Counted from the stretch's first letter, positions 11,758 through 24,809 are shown. The stretch is DNA of 64,000 bases from Monosiga brevicollis MX1 (GCF_000002865.3 NW_001865045.1:427545-491544), one strand, 5' to 3'. Notes: generated by a model from the letters alone, not told the origin. Numbers and translations: made by a program.

Positions 11758-13365
11758 ATGAGCACAGCGGCGAGCCGGTCGCCCCCTCCGGCCAAGCGGG
11801 CACGGCGCCTCCTTCGAGGGCGCCAGGCGTCTTCATCCTCGTCCAACTCCTCTCTGCCGTCGACCACCAGTGCCAATCCATTGGGTCGCCGGCTGCGCCA
11901 CTGCAACTCTGTAGAGGAGGTGCTGCCACATCGACTTTGCGCCACCATCCAAGCACAGGATACCGACCGTCTCAACTCCCACGCACCATTTCGCACATAT
12001 GGGGAGGAGGGCCAATCCTTGCAGGAATTTTGTCAAGATCGTCCAAAACTCTTGCGCAGCTACTGTCCAACGCCAAGACGGTCAATCATCTACCTGCAGG
12101 TCAGTTCTTGGTCAGGTCACAGAGCATCATGTAGTTCACGCCATTCTGGGGCTCTCCTGGGGCTGCTCGACGGCCAGTCACCTTCTCCTCATCAACTCTC
12201 ACTCTGATGGATGACGCCGACAACAGCCAATCATAGATGAGCGCCAGCCCACTGAGCTTGAGCAGCTCGACTTGGACTTTGTGAGCCGGTTCCTCGAGGC
12301 CTTTCTCCCAACGATGAAGGTGGGTGCAATGTGTCACCGAGACATGTTGCAAGTACTGTTGGCTCAAAGGCTAAGCAGCCCAGCTCCATGGGCAGCAGCA
12401 TGGGATCTAAACTGTCATACTCCTGGCTCTGATGTCTCCATAGGTACGGGTAATGGAACCCTGGCGCATCGAAGTGCCCGCCAAGGCGACCAAGACCAAG
12501 GCACACTACGAAACCACGCTCAAAGTGGGCCATGGGGGCGAGTACTCGGTGGCAGCACGTCGCTCACGCGACGGACCTTCTCTACACCCACAAATCGGTC
12601 TCAATGATTTGGCAGATGCCCTGCTCTACAAGGTTTGTCGGGCTCACAACCAGAATCCACAGAGAATTCCGGTTGTATCGCTCTCCATAGCTCTGTCTTG
12701 TGAGCCCCCCCCCCCCCNNNNNNNNNNNNNNNNNNNNNNNNNNNNNNNNNNNNNNNNNNNNNNNNNNNNAAGCTTTTTTTTGGGAGCCCCCCCCCCNCCC
12801 CCCCCCCAAAGAGATTCACGGCGCCGCGGACCTCATCTTGCTTCTTTGCCCCATGGCATCTTTCTTTCTTCTCCAGGTGCCCCGAGATGCGTGGTGCCGC
12901 GTTGGCGTATCAATGTTGGATCTCTACGAGGACGATAACGACGACTTTTGCATGGGTCGAGCTTGGGGCGCGAGTCGCGTCGCGGTGTTAGGCTTCTTTC
13001 GCTATGCTGCTGAGCTAGGGAAAGGACGCCCCCCTCGTGGCGTGCCAGCATTGCGCGAGGCCATGGTGAAAACGCTGACGCACGAGATTTTGCATTGTTT
13101 CCTGTTTGATCATTGCACCCGCGGCAGTTGCTTAATGAATACGACGGGCAATCTGCACGAGGACTTTGAGGCCCCCTTATGGCTGTGCGAGGAGTGTTTG
13201 GCCAAGTTATGCCTGACGCTCGATTTTGACGTCCGGGATCGCTATGCGTGCCTCGCAGAGGCATTGACTGGCGAGCCCGCATTTGCTGGAGACTTGCAGC
13301 ACCTGCTGGCCCGCCGAGACGCAGCCCGCCGCAGCTCGCCATCGATGAGCCAGCCGGCTACGTAA
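11758..13365 (+). CDS. Archaemetzincin-family zinc metalloprotease
   Basis: Zinc-dependent protease of the AMZ family (M54). Four exons give phase-consistent joins: 11758-12099, 12227-12319, 12444-12632 and 12877-13365, encoding 370 residues. The Ser-rich N-terminus leads to a HAPFRTYGEEGQSLQEFC box and RSIIYLQPI, which matches the animal AMZ strand. The zinc site in exon 4 is HEILHCFLFDHC (His277, Glu278, His281, His287), followed by Cys288, Cys293 in CLMN, and the CEECLAKLC cysteines that form the second, structural zinc site of the family. The usual Gly after the second zinc His (HExxHxxG) is Leu here. The start codon is the only ATG in frame before the conserved region. Intron 3 contains the assembly gap, but the flanking exons join in phase. 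Confidence 0.85.
12718..12797. other. Assembly gap flanked by poly-C
   Basis: 52 N (12718-12769) plus a single N at 12797, with C-runs on both sides and a short T-run between. It lies within archaemetzincin intron 3. The homopolymers are probably a sequencing artefact. Confidence 0.95.
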
Positions 13366-13383
13366 GCTCTCTTGAGGGTCGGA

Positions 13384-15423
13384 TTAGGCGTGATTTTCCT
13401 GCGCGGCGCCAGCTTCTCCCACCAGTCCAGCCGCCCAGCGGCGGTTTCGCAGTTCCTTCTTGATGCGTGCATATTCTGTCGCCACCTCGAAAAACTCGGG
13501 ACCCAGTGCCTGGTAGCTCTGCGAGCAGTCGGGCCGATGTTGCAAAACAGCCCGATGTGAGGCAAAAGACGTGAGAGACGGCGCACACAGGTCAAGCGCT
13601 ATATTATCAGTGTCAGCAAAATTGACTGTCAAAACTGGTGGTGTCAACGCTGAATGATAGGCTTTCATCACAGCAAATGACGTGAGACCATGCGCGCACC
13701 TCAAGTTGAAGCTGTAGGTGAGTTCGCGTGCGGGCTAAATGGTCACGCCAATGATCCAGCTGGTTCTTCACGTGAACAAGTTGCTCAATGACTGTGGGCG
13801 TATAAATGTCCACCATCAGCTGCGTCAAGCTCGTCCTGCCAAACATGCCCCGAATCAAAGGGACCAGACATGTGCAGTATTGACCAACAGGCGGGACGGA
13901 CAAAAGCACGAATGAGATGAAAGGCCAGTCGTAGCCTCATAAAGTACACGCCGATGTAATCTCACCGTAGCTGGGTTGTTACCAAAGTTAAGGAGGCAGA
14001 CAGGTGGCGTTCAAAAGCATCCAGGTATTGCTTGGCTTCTTTCAACTTATGCTGGCTCAAAATGTTGGCGATTGAGGCCTCATTCTCTGCGAGCAACTGC
14101 GTACAAGTACGGCGTTCTCGTTGAGATGATGAAGCCTTGAGCATGACACAGCGGGCCAGACTTGCCTCGTGGAGCTGCTGGGTTAGCTGGGTCCGAGTCG
14201 TTTGAGCATCCTCAACTTGGTGACGCAAGGTCATGGCTTCTTCATCCTTGAGCCGCATAAGGCCTGGCAGCTGGCGTGCTTGAGCCATGAGATGCTGTGG
14301 CGAGGTATCTGGGCGACAAGTCGTGTCAGGGCTATTGAGGATCATGCTGATGCTATCCCTCTCATGGCATTGCTGTGTCATCATGTGTCTGCTCGTGCGT
14401 GGCGGTGTGTTTGGTGTATTTTGGTCAAGATTGGCAAAAACTCACGAGCTGAGCCATCATCTCGGGCCTTGAGGTGCTGTCGGTAGGTTTGGAAAAGGTT
14501 CAACAGACGCTGGTCAAGCTGAGTGATCAGCTTGGCATAAAGATGCTCAGATATCTCATGCTGTTGAACATCCCCATTTCCATATCAAGCCAAAAATAAG
14601 TCAGAGAAGCCCATGATGGGAGGTGCAGGCAAGCTTGGGACTGGGCGTACCTTTGGGCGACCGTGGGAAGGTTGAGCAAAGTGTTCGTACCGAAGGTCCA
14701 AGACACTGCTCTCGCCGTTGCTCAAAAGCAGGCGACATCTCATGTACGCCAGCGTCGCCGCGGCACTGGTCACTGCTTGGCGGTCAATCTGCCGAAAAAA
14801 AACAAAACCAACAAACAAAAACAAACACAACACCAGCATCGAGCCGCATGAGTCAACAACGAAGCGACCTCGCGCACACTCAATCCTGGTCGATACAAAG
14901 TTCAGAGTTCGAAGCATAGGCCCGAGTCGGCTTGTTTTCGAGTTGGCAAAATGCCTGGTTCCAACAAGTCGCCATGTAGATTGAGCCACGACATCGATGA
15001 GTGCCCACCTCAAGAGTTTGGGGATCTGCTGCTGCGACTGGGGTCAGCGTCGCAGCCTCGATGTACGCCTCGAGCTCGCGAACGAGCACTTCAAGCTCAT
15101 AGACGCGGTCACTGACAGTTGTAGCAGCCCTCGATGCCGCCTCCATCTCTACTCGCAGCGCGTCAGGTACCAAACGTGGGGCTTTGATTTGGGCTCCGAT
15201 GCCTCGAGGTCCCGTCTGAGGTGCCACGCCCACAACCCCCGCCCCCGATCCGCCAACAGCCGCAACTCGCCTCGTTCTCGTCTGAAAAAAAATCACAGCA
15301 AACGAAAACGGTGAAAATTTGCTCGAAATTTTATAGAGGCGGTCACAACACCTGTTTTGAGTAGAAAGGCGACAACGAGATGTTCTTTTGTCTTGTTTCC
15401 CTGTGTGTGAGATAAACCGTCAT
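13384..15423 (-). CDS. HAUS4: Augmin (HAUS) complex subunit 4-like
   Basis: HAUS4 is a coiled-coil subunit of augmin, which recruits gamma-tubulin complexes to existing spindle microtubules for branching nucleation. The last exon (about 13600-13384) carries SYQALGPEFFEVATEYARI followed by KKELRNRRWA, matching the C-terminal LGEEF-x-x-LVKEY-x-x-LK...ENKRWAL segment of animal HAUS4. Upstream exons are long helices: YTPTVIEQLVHVKNQLDHW (about 13800), a coiled coil with HKLKEAKQYLDAFERHL (14290-13980), EHLYAKLITQLDQRLLNLFQ (about 14550) and VYELEVLVRELEAYIEA (about 15090). The proposed first exon starts at ATG 15423 and joins in phase over a 66-nt intron. The C-terminus is the strongest evidence. 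The N-terminal exons do not resemble HAUS4 strongly and could belong to another reading. Confidence 0.65.
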
Positions 15424-15616
15424 AAAAGTCACACTTTAAAAACCTGAATGCACTGGTACGCCGAAAACCACTACAAAACTATTCAAAAACCAGCTAGAAC
15501 CGGGCCACCCCATTGCATTTGTCGCTCTCGCTCGTTCTTCTTGGTCCGGCGCCTCTCGCTCTTGGCAGACAAGTCAGACCTTTTAGGGCACGGCACGTCC
15601 AGTATCCTTGGCAAAG
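15424..15616. promoter_or_regulatory. Divergent promoter, HAUS4-like / Rieske protein
   Basis: The 193 bp between two ATGs on opposite strands. It is AT-rich at the HAUS4 side and pyrimidine-rich (CTCGCTCGTTCTTCTTGG-like) just before the Rieske start. No TATA box is placed convincingly for the plus gene. The Rieske ATG context is CAAAGATGG. Confidence 0.5.
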
Positions 15617-16737
15617 ATGGCGCTCCGTCAGCTGGTTGCCCCGCGTTCCGCCACCGCTTTTGCGGCTGTGCGCACGGCCACTGTGGCTCACTCTCGTGGT
15701 GCGGCTCAGTCTGGCGCCTCGGCCCCGGCCCCCTCAGCGCGTGCCCCGTCGTCGGGCCGCATCTCCAACTCTGTGTCCGTCACCTCGGGCATCAACCGTA
15801 CGTTCCGCTTTTTTCCTGGTGTGCGCTCCCACACCTTTGCACATACACAATCATCAAGTAATTGCACAGCCAAGAACAAGGACCATAGGGCCGCTCGTCA
15901 GCCGCCAAGGTGTCGGGGGTGACGAGAGAACGAGTGAGGGGAGGGCACCTGGTGTCTCCGACAACCTCTTGGAGTCGCCTACGCCTTACAGTCAGCGCTC
16001 GGCCCGTGGCCTCCACCACCTCACAAGACACTGGGCATCCCTTTCTTTGCTGGATTTTTATTCATATCCATATGGCTAGTGCTGTAATACGACCCCGTGC
16101 TCATTGTTTTCTGTTCGCTGGTCATGTGCTCCCGATGGTTTTTGCAGTTGGTCGCCAGGTCCGCTATGCGCATCTTGACGTGCCCAGCTTTGAGGCTGTC
16201 AAGCGCTCGGACAACGGTGACCAGAAGGAGGCTGACTACTCCCGCCGTGCCTTCACCTACCTCATGGGTGCAGGTGGTGCTATTGCCACCGCTCAACTGG
16301 CTAAGAGCATGGTCCAGGACTTCCTTGATACCATGAGTGCTTCGGCCGACGTTCTGGCCATGGCCAAGATGGAAGTCAACCTTGATGATATTCCCGTGGG
16401 CAAGAACGTCACTTTCAAGTGGCGTGGCAAGCCCGTTTTCGTGCGTCACCGCCCCCAGTCGGAGATTGATCGTGAGGCTGCCGTTGACGTCAAGTCTCTG
16501 CGTCACCCCCAGTCTGATGCTGAGCGCGCCACCAAGCCTGAGTGGCTGGTTGTTTTGGGCATCTGCACCCATCTGGGCTGCGTCCCCATTGCCAACGCCG
16601 GTGACTTCCACGGCTATTTCTGCCCCTGCCATGGCTCACACTACGATGCCTCGGGTCGTATCCGCAAGGGCCCGGCTCCCGAGAACCTTGAGATTCCCGA
16701 GCACTCTTTCGAGGACAACCGTCTGATCATCGGTTAA
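15617..16737 (+). CDS. UQCRFS1: Rieske iron-sulfur protein of mitochondrial complex III
   Basis: Catalytic 2Fe-2S subunit of the cytochrome bc1 complex, passing electrons from ubiquinol to cytochrome c1. Two exons, 15617-15797 and 16148-16737, join in phase 1 and give 256 residues. Residues 1 to about 65 are Ala/Ser/Arg-rich, a mitochondrial presequence. A transmembrane helix follows the [14 protein letters not shown] segment, then the conserved hinge [11 protein letters not shown]. The cluster boxes are CTHLGC (Cys200, His202, disulfide Cys205) and CPCHGSHYD (Cys219, His222, disulfide Cys221), all intact. The family start and length are normal. The 350-nt intron sits between presequence and mature protein. 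Codon choice is more biased to C/G-ending codons than in the neighbours, as expected for a highly expressed gene. Confidence 0.97.
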
Positions 16738-17661
16738 GCATGCCCATATTGGTTCTCACTCGCCACTTGGCTTGGCTGCTTGTGATCAAGGGCGCTCTCT
16801 TTCTCCCCTTCGAGGCGATGTTCCAGCGAGCATAGTCCTGTGATCCTTTCTCAGCCTCACCGTCCCAATTGGCCGTTCTTCTTCGTTTTTGTCGAATCTT
16901 CTTTTGATTTCTGTCCGTTTGTCTGCCTCGAATCTGAAATCTCTCGCTGTTCTATTTCATTGACGGTTTGAGCCGCTTCAACGGATTCCTTCCTTGCTTC
17001 TCGCGTTCACCTCCCCTTGTTCTGCTGTTCACATTTCTTCCTCTTTTTTTTTTTTTAATGTTTTGTTCGTTGCGAGGCCAAGTCTCGTCGGCCAACGGCC
17101 TTCTTCCCACCATCATTGCCCAACTCCTGTTTCTCTTGCTCCTCCAGTTACTTTTCTTCCCTTTCTCTTCCATTTTTTAGTGAATGCCGCTGTCCGCTCG
17201 ACGTGGCAAGGCTGCTTTGTCATTGCACAACAGCCCCGGTCGCTTCAGATTATCATCGATGCGGCCTCAGACAAAAAAAAAAAAAAATTAAGCTGCATCT
17301 GCGGTGTGCCTAACTCACCGTGTTTGCTTGTTTGAGGCTTATTTGATGGTGCTACGGACCATCTTTCGTTGAGCATAGTCATGGCATCCGTCTTCTTGCA
17401 AAAAAAGAAAAAGAAAAAAGATAAAAAATGCAATCCGGGTTTAAAATTGACAAGGATTTCTTTCCTCAATTTTGTTTTTCCATTTGGGAACACCTCTTGC
17501 AGGATTGGGAAATCGCTCGTTGCGGCGGGTAGGGCCTTCACTGGGCCTGGTTGCCACCTCAAAGGTTACATACACCCAAGAAGAGGTTGAGTGGTTGCAG
17601 TCAAATGGTTGGCATTGAAACATGGCAGGGTTTACGCGATGTGAGCTCGGCTCGGCTTGGC
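16738..17661. other. Convergent intergenic, 3' ends of Rieske and RAD23 genes
   Basis: Pyrimidine-rich on the plus strand (16950-17180), with several A-runs (17273-17287, 17400-17430). No gene is seen. It probably holds both 3' UTRs. Confidence 0.6.
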
Positions 17662-19811
17662 TCAGCTCATGCCCGCACCGTTGCTCAAAAGCCAGTTGGC
17701 TGCCATGTTCTCGTCCTTCTCACATGCAATGTACGCCTGTAGGGCAAGGTTTCGGTCAAAGCCCAGCTGTGACAAACGCTCAACGGCCGCCATTTCCTCT
17801 TGCGTCAGCTGAATTCAAATGCATATCACGGAGCAGAGCCGTGTAAGAGAGCAAAAATCCACAATTATTCCTCACGCTCACATGCACTATCTGTGCGATA
17901 CAACGAAACAAAAATTGCTGTGGCAAACAATTGTTGCGTACCTGCACACCGGGGAAACCTGAGCCGCCGGCGCCCGCAGCGCCGCCAGCACCCGGCATCG
18001 GAGCGCCGCCATTCTCATCCTCGGCGTTGAGCAAAATGTAAAAGTCTTCTTGATTCTCATTAATGAGCTACAATGCAAAAAAAAAAAATTCCGTAATCCA
18101 ACAAAGGAAGGAAAAGAAAACCAAACACAAAAAACAAACGTGAAGAGTGAGGCAATGAGAGTGAGCGGGAGAAAGAGAGAAGGGCAAAGGTGCGTGCAAC
18201 TGTCAGTCACAAGCCAATGCACAGCCATTCCTCGGGCCACTTGTTCAGAGAGGCTGAGCTGACAAGTGGGTGCGCACAGCGTACCGAAACCAGGTCCGGA
18301 TTGCTGGCAGCAATCTGCTGAAGCATGGAGGGTAGGAGATGGGGTTGTTCCTGGACCAGCTGACGCAATTGCAGAAAGCTCGGGTTGGAAGCCAGGAAAT
18401 ATAGAGGACTGTCTTCGCTCAGTTCTATCGAGGAAAACCGAGCAGAGGCAAGGGCCACCCGCTCATGAGCTGGGCTAAGCATCAAGCCTGACCAATCAAT
18501 GTCAATCTAACCTTGTGGCACCACTGCCTCGCCCTCTCCGCCCGCTGGCTCATCGGGTGTTGCATCCATGCTAGGAGCCTCCTCGGCAGGCATGCCCTGG
18601 AGTTGACCCACGCGCCAGAGATTTGATGGTCCGACATGCCACACGTGAGCAGGGCATACCATTCAAGCTGCGTCAAGGGCATATCAGACAAACCGTGGTC
18701 AAATACTCGGCGGCTCGGTCAGGATTGCCAAAAGCCCGACGCAGCGCGGCCTCGACCTGAGCGGTGGGTGTGCGTGATTCACAGCAAGTAAGTATGTGCA
18801 TGTTTGGGCCGTGGCCCGTCGAGTCGGTCACGCTAGATGCAGAGGGCAGAACGTGGCGGCGCAAGCGAGCTGGGCATACCTGGGGACGGTCAAAGCCCAT
18901 GTTCATGAGGCGATTCACATCATCTTCACTGGCAGCGCCTGCAGAGCAAGTCCGGTCATGAGAATGCAAGTTGCCAGAGCACCACGGTGAAAATGGCGAG
19001 GCGTGAAGAGTGACATACCAGAAGCCGACTGTGCTGACTGCGCTGGTTGCTCGGTGCTAGCCGCGGCTCTAAGAAGGTGGTTTAATGAACCAGGTGTCAA
19101 AGACCAAGCAGTCAAAGAGCCACAACTTAGGTGTCGCAACATCCGACAAATACGGTGTTGGCAAGACACGGGGCTTACGATGGGGCTGCAGAATTGCTCG
19201 CCGTGGGCTCGGCTGGGGCAGGCGTAGCAGCTGGCTTGGGCTTGGCCTGGGATTCAAACAAACGGGTCCAAAGTCAGGTACAGAATGCTTTGGGGTAGAA
19301 AATGCCGGTCCGCATTCATACCTTGCTGGCCATGACGACAAGAAAGTCCTTCTCTTGAAAGTTGGCCGAAGCCAAGGTATCGCTATCCCCGAGAACTTTG
19401 CCTAAGGCAAGGCGGTCACCCGCAAAGCAAACCATGTGGGCATGTCGTGTCACACTGTATTTATCGAGCAGGCGAGCCCGGTTGCAAGATGGCGACAACG
19501 AAAAAAGCAACAACCGAAAAAAAAAAAAACCAACAAACACTCCCACTCACCTTGGTAGATGACCTTGAGGCCATCCTTGGGATACTTATCCCCCTTGCTC
19601 TGCTCAATGGCGGCCTTCACCTCGCCAATCTAAAGAGCATAGCAGAAGGTATGTGTTATTATGACACAGGGTAACAGGCCAAGTCAAGACAACGAGCCAT
19701 GACAAGCAACAAGCATGGCGGCTCAACAGGGAATGAGTCACTGACCGTCGCGTCGTCCCCCATCTGAAGGTCAAACGTGCCATCCTTGATGGTTTTAATG
19801 GTCACCTTCAT
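17662..19811 (-). CDS. RAD23: RAD23 UBL-UBA ubiquitin shuttle
   Basis: Carries polyubiquitinated proteins to the proteasome and partners XPC/Rad4 in nucleotide excision repair. The ATG at 19811 starts a UBL domain: [20 protein letters not shown] (19811-19750), [17 protein letters not shown] (about 19620-19550) and an exon ending [14 protein letters not shown] (about 19320). An Ala/Pro/Thr linker follows, then UBA1 split over two exons: [15 protein letters not shown] (about 18930) and [19 protein letters not shown] (about 18750). The XPC-binding domain reads [20 protein letters not shown] (about 18400-18300), followed by [13 protein letters not shown] and a Gly/Ala linker. UBA2 begins [19 protein letters not shown] and ends [11 protein letters not shown] at TGA 17662. 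The full UBL-UBA-XPCB-UBA order is present, in eight or more exons. Confidence 0.95.
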
Positions 19812-20266
19812 GATGCCGGTGTCACAAAGTATCTTTCTGATGTATCAGCACAACACGCAAACGACGCGCCAGTTGACCAATGAGGTGACGTGACGTGGAC
19901 GCGGAACCACAAGAAGCAACGAGCCGTTCACGTCCGCCTATTCAAGGCAGCAGGAACATCGATAGGAAACAAACAAACAACCCCCACCCCCATCCCTCAG
20001 TGACACAACCATCACTGAACAAGGCCGCTGCCGCCCACAGCACCACTGCCACTCTCGTGCGATATTCGGCGACGTACCCTGGTTCACAAGGCTCCAAAGA
20101 GAGAGAGAGAGAGAGATCCTGTTTCAATCCAAACGAGCGAGCGTTGTTGTTCAAACAGCCAAAAAGAAATAGAGAGACAGAGAGTCACAGAGACAGAGAC
20201 AGAGACAGAGACAGAGACAGAGACAGAGACAGAGACAGAGACAGAGACAGAGACAGAGACAGAAAC

Positions 20267-20305
<39 letters not shown>

Positions 20306-20783
20306 AATGAACAACTGGTTCAAAGCATGATATTAGTCACACTTTTATTAACATAAAGTGGTATTTTGATCACACTTTCGAGCACTATGTATTTTTGTTG
20401 GCATGGTCTCCTAGCAGACTTGGAGAGACTGGGAGACCAAGACAACTGCTTTTAACACCAAATCCGGAGGAACAGGGTGGTGGAGGTAGTTGTGGTTGTA
20501 AATGAAGAAAATGCAGAACTGTTAAGTAACACAGTGATAGTTTGTGCAGCAGTTCATGTCTGTTTTTGTTGTTTTTGTTCTGAGTCAGCCAGCTCCACTT
20601 TGCTGCCCCGCTCCGCTCGGCGGTTGGATGGAAGCGGTCTCAAAGGAGGCTGTGGCATTCAGGGAGGAAGGGCCATCAACAATCTCATCATTCAGTGGGA
20701 GGGAAGGGGGGAGTATAACCTCGTTTGTTCGCGTGGGTTAGCACCGGGCGCCTTGAGCGTCGCTATCCCACCCATCGTGCGCG
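19812..20783. other. Divergent intergenic RAD23 / SMCR8 with microsatellites
   Basis: About 970 bp with a 5'-proximal short GA run (20098-20116), the AGAGAC/GA repeat block (20166-20304) and AT-rich sequence to 20550. No coding exon is seen. Both promoters must lie here. Confidence 0.6.
20166..20304. repeat. (AGAGAC)n followed by (GA)n
   Basis: Roughly sixteen AGAGAC hexamers with rare substitutions, then a pure GA run of about 28 bp. It produces spurious Arg-Asp and Ser-Val ORFs. Confidence 0.95.
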
Positions 20784-22390
20784 ATGAATCGGCAACGCAC
20801 AGGCTCGCTGCTGCGCCACGGCCGGCGCGAGGAGTTCTTCATGGTGGCCGAGTTTTGCGAAATCGTTGGGCCCAAATGTGTGGTATGAACGTGCTGGCCG
20901 TTCTTTTTCGCGCTCGGTCGCGAGATCTCGTCTGTTGATCCAGCCCACATTTGATGCAAGGCTGCGTGCCTAGCCTGCCTTTCTCACTCGCCATCACCCA
21001 CCTCCTCCCCACCTTAGCTGACGGAGCCGAGCAGTCTGATGGAGACCAACGACGACGACAACAGCTTTTTACAAAGCATTGCTCTTTGGCTCTTGACCGT
21101 GGATGTTCAAAATTTCAAGTATGATCACCGCACGGATGGCGTACAGGGCTCCCCCGCTTTTGTTGTGCTTGTTTGTCGGGTGGCACGTCCAGACTTTGCC
21201 CGACTTGGGTCGATGCTGTGTGGTCGCTGACGGGGGTTTCCGTGCACTTTCCGACTGGCCAGAGCTGAGAGCGACATGAGCATTCCCGTTGACGCGCAAT
21301 CTGTCCTATCGCACGAAGATGGCATCACGCACGCCATCGTGCACTACGTTGCCCTCTACGACATTGACGCCCGTGGCTACACCCGAAGTTACTGTTTGGC
21401 CTATGTTGCGAATGACCTCTCCAAAGTCATGCAACATTACACAGAAATTGTCGAGGAGCTTGATAAGTTCGTGCAACACTCACTGGCCTTGCCCTGCAGC
21501 CTCTTACCGAAGGGGCTCCTTTGGCCCATCCTGTTGGCTTGCCTCACCGTTGCCCTCGCTGCCGGGCGTCGACTGCCTGATGCTTAGAATGGCGCGACTT
21601 TTGCACTACAGCAACTATCTTGATGTCATGGCGCAAATCTCCAACCGCCTTCACCGCTTGGAAGCGACGACCGACGACATCATTCAGTCGCAAATACCCG
21701 TATGTTTTGCTGCAACCATCCTACGACTTTGAAAAGTGCTGCCCATCGTTGACCCCCATTTGCTTCTCGTTAGGGTGGCGGCGAACAGCTCGAAAAAGCG
21801 CTCATAGCACGAGCCCAACAACGAAAGGACATGCTCAGTCTTCAAAGCCACGTGGAGCAGATCATGCGCACAGATAGCCAGGTCTGAATCGTACTACGCT
21901 GGCCACTTGCCCTTTTTCTCCTTCTTCTCCTCCTCCTTTGCACCGTCAGAGTGCCGACGATGCCTCCTCAACAGCGCGCATGTCATCATCCATCTCTTAG
22001 TACAATGACATCATGGATCGGCATGAGCGTAGTATGCTGACCGACTTGGACTTGAGCACTGCGCCGCGCACAGCCCGCCAGCACCGGACTTTTTCCTTTA
22101 ACAGCACTCGAGGTACTCCATTCTTCTTCGCGTTGGGCAGCACAGCACCGCTGAGCATCGTCACGACAACTCAATTGACCGTGCCTATTTGTGACAATGT
22201 CAGGTGCTTCTGGTCGGCGCACAAGGAGCCTCTCGTTCACAGACCGGATATCACAGCTCTGTCAGCCCACTGCCAATGACGATTCACCAATTGACTTTTC
22301 TGTGGTGCGTGCCTGCGTATCTTGAAGAGCGGTGTAACAACCTCATTGCAGCAGCTTTGGCCTTGCCTTTCCTTCCCTGGTTTTTTTTTT

Positions 22391-22422
<32 letters not shown>

Positions 22423-24809
22423 TTTTCCCTTTGCGCTGTGTATTCTATCATTTCAGTCTCGAACGCCTCTCACCTCCTTGCTTGACTGCTTTTCGCATAT
22501 GCTGCTAGAATCGAGATTATCTCAAGTCGCTGCGGCCATTGAGTGACATCTGCCAAGCTCACTTTTATCGAGTTCAGAACCAAATTCGGGTTCGTACAGC
22601 AGCACTGCATCTTGACGTTTCTTGTGATTTGCCCGTTGCTGGCCAGAGCAGAAATGAGCAGGGTCCTGCAAAAATACACAAGGCTGTGCACACTCATACA
22701 TGAATACACGTGCAGCGGTTTTACAAGCACTATCACCGCAACGCTGCCGTTTTGGACATTGAACAAGAAGAGGCTGCCCTGTTGATACACCCGGAGTTCT
22801 TGTTGACAATTGGGCGTTGTGTAGTGACCTCATTTTTCGTGCCGGTATGCAATCGCTCGGTAGTTTGTCGTAACTGTCTCTCGTCTAGATAATGGCGCAG
22901 ACATCGAGTCTTACCCTCGCGCGGGCCTCACTTAACGCTGTGTCACAGAACATTGCGGCCCAAGAGGCGCCGAGAAGCCATGTTTCGCAGCGCCCGGCAT
23001 CCACCTCGGTCGACTCATTGCAGTTTGCACGATCTCGTATCCTTCAGCAACATAATTCGCGCTCCGACGTTTTGTACGGCACTGCATGGACATGCATGTG
23101 AACGTAGACCTGCCTCCGCACTCACACCGCCTATTTTTGCTGTTCCGCATCGCATGGCTTGGCCTGTAGCTCGGCCTCGACATCCATGATCTCGGACATT
23201 TACACGGACAATACTTCCATGGCTTATGTAAGGCGTCCGCTTGTGCCCCTTTTTCCAGGCGCGCTCGCTCCAAAAAGCTTAAAACTCTGGAGCTCAGGCC
23301 AAGCGTTTTTTTTTTTTTTTTCCTCACTGTTTGTGTGTCTTCCGTGAACGGACCATGTCATAGAGTGTCAACAGCGACGTATTCCTGGATGACGGCGGCG
23401 CGCCCTATAATAACCCCTTTTGGTTTGACTATGATGCAGCCCGCGATAGCAGTGCAGGTGGCCTTGGTGATGATGACCTCTCCCTCTACAGGTTTGTTTT
23501 GCGCAATGTCTCAGCTCCATGGACCCTCATTTTGTGAGTTGCTTCTTCGCGCTCAAACTCATGTTTCAACGGTGACTGTGCAGCGCTCGCGATGACTTGA
23601 GCACGTTTTCACCGCGGGATCGCATCACAAACATCATGGCAGTGCATGAGGCACAACGCTGTAGCTCGCCGCGCGCCGACCTTCGGTCTGTCGAGCCCAG
23701 CAAAGGCCGAGCGGCTGTGGCTCGCCTCTTCCCAGTACTTAGCGAAGAGGAGCCAGCCACACCAGTCAATCGGCTCGTCACCTCTACAGATACACTTCGC
23801 CTCGACTCGGTGGAATCGGTTGAGACCCCCCACCCTAAGACCCCCTTGGATCAGCTTTCCTCTGGCATTGTCGTGTCCGTTCACGACGATTATGCCTCCT
23901 CCGGCCCTCCGGATGAGGCCTCGCAAGCATCCAACCACTCTTTGCGTCTGCGTACCAATCGGCGCCCTCGGTTTCCGTTTCAGAGTGCAGCTGATCATGT
24001 CATCAGCGACAGTCGAACCAAACCGGGTATGTTTCCTCCTGTCTTTTAGTCACCTGCATTCGTGTACCTTCAGCGGTTCGTCTCGGCCTCGACTAGACGA
24101 GCAGTCTTGAACAGCAGGACGCCACCCTTATTACCCTCACTCCACTTTGAATTATCCTTTCACCTCGTGGTCGGATGTGATTGTAGGCACCGGGCTTTTG
24201 CAGCTACGAGCTGAAATTCCCTACCTCAAACACATCCTTTACGCCCTTTTCTCGGGCGTTCCAACTTTGGTCGTGGGTGAGTTTCCACCACCTGCTGCCA
24301 AGCGCAAGTCGCAACACCCGCCTCAATCCATGCTTGCACGGCCCTTTGCGTGTTTGCGTTTAAGAGTCTCAAGCCCACAGCCACAAGATCTCACTGTCAT
24401 TGATCATGCTTTGCTACAGGCGATGAGAAGGAGGTTCGCGGGGTGATTCGTGCGCTTAGCTTTTGCGTGCCTTGCCATTATGATACTGCCGTCGTCGAGT
24501 GGTGGCCTGAGTCTGAACTGGTTTTGCGCGACTTGGCGGCGCTTCGCTTGGTACGTTTCATACGGTCAATTGTCGAGCGCAGTTTACGGCGAGACAGCGT
24601 GCTATGTCCTTCTCATTCGTGCTGGCTGCTGCTCTTGTTGTATTTACTCTGTGTGTCTGTCTGTGTGTCTGTCTGTGTGTCTGTCTGTGTCTGTCCGTGT
24701 GTCTGCCTGTCTGTGTGTCTGTCTGTGTGTCTGCCTGTCTGTGTGTCTGTCTGTGTGTCTGTGTGTCTGTCTGTCTGTCTGTCTGTGTGTCTGTCTGTTT
24801 GTCTGTCTG

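Noticed and set aside
11465-11956. Minus-strand ORF opposite the archaemetzincin first exon
   Set aside because: Codon-like composition in its left half, but no ATG or acceptor gives a separate gene and it overlaps the well-supported exon 1; shadow frame most likely.
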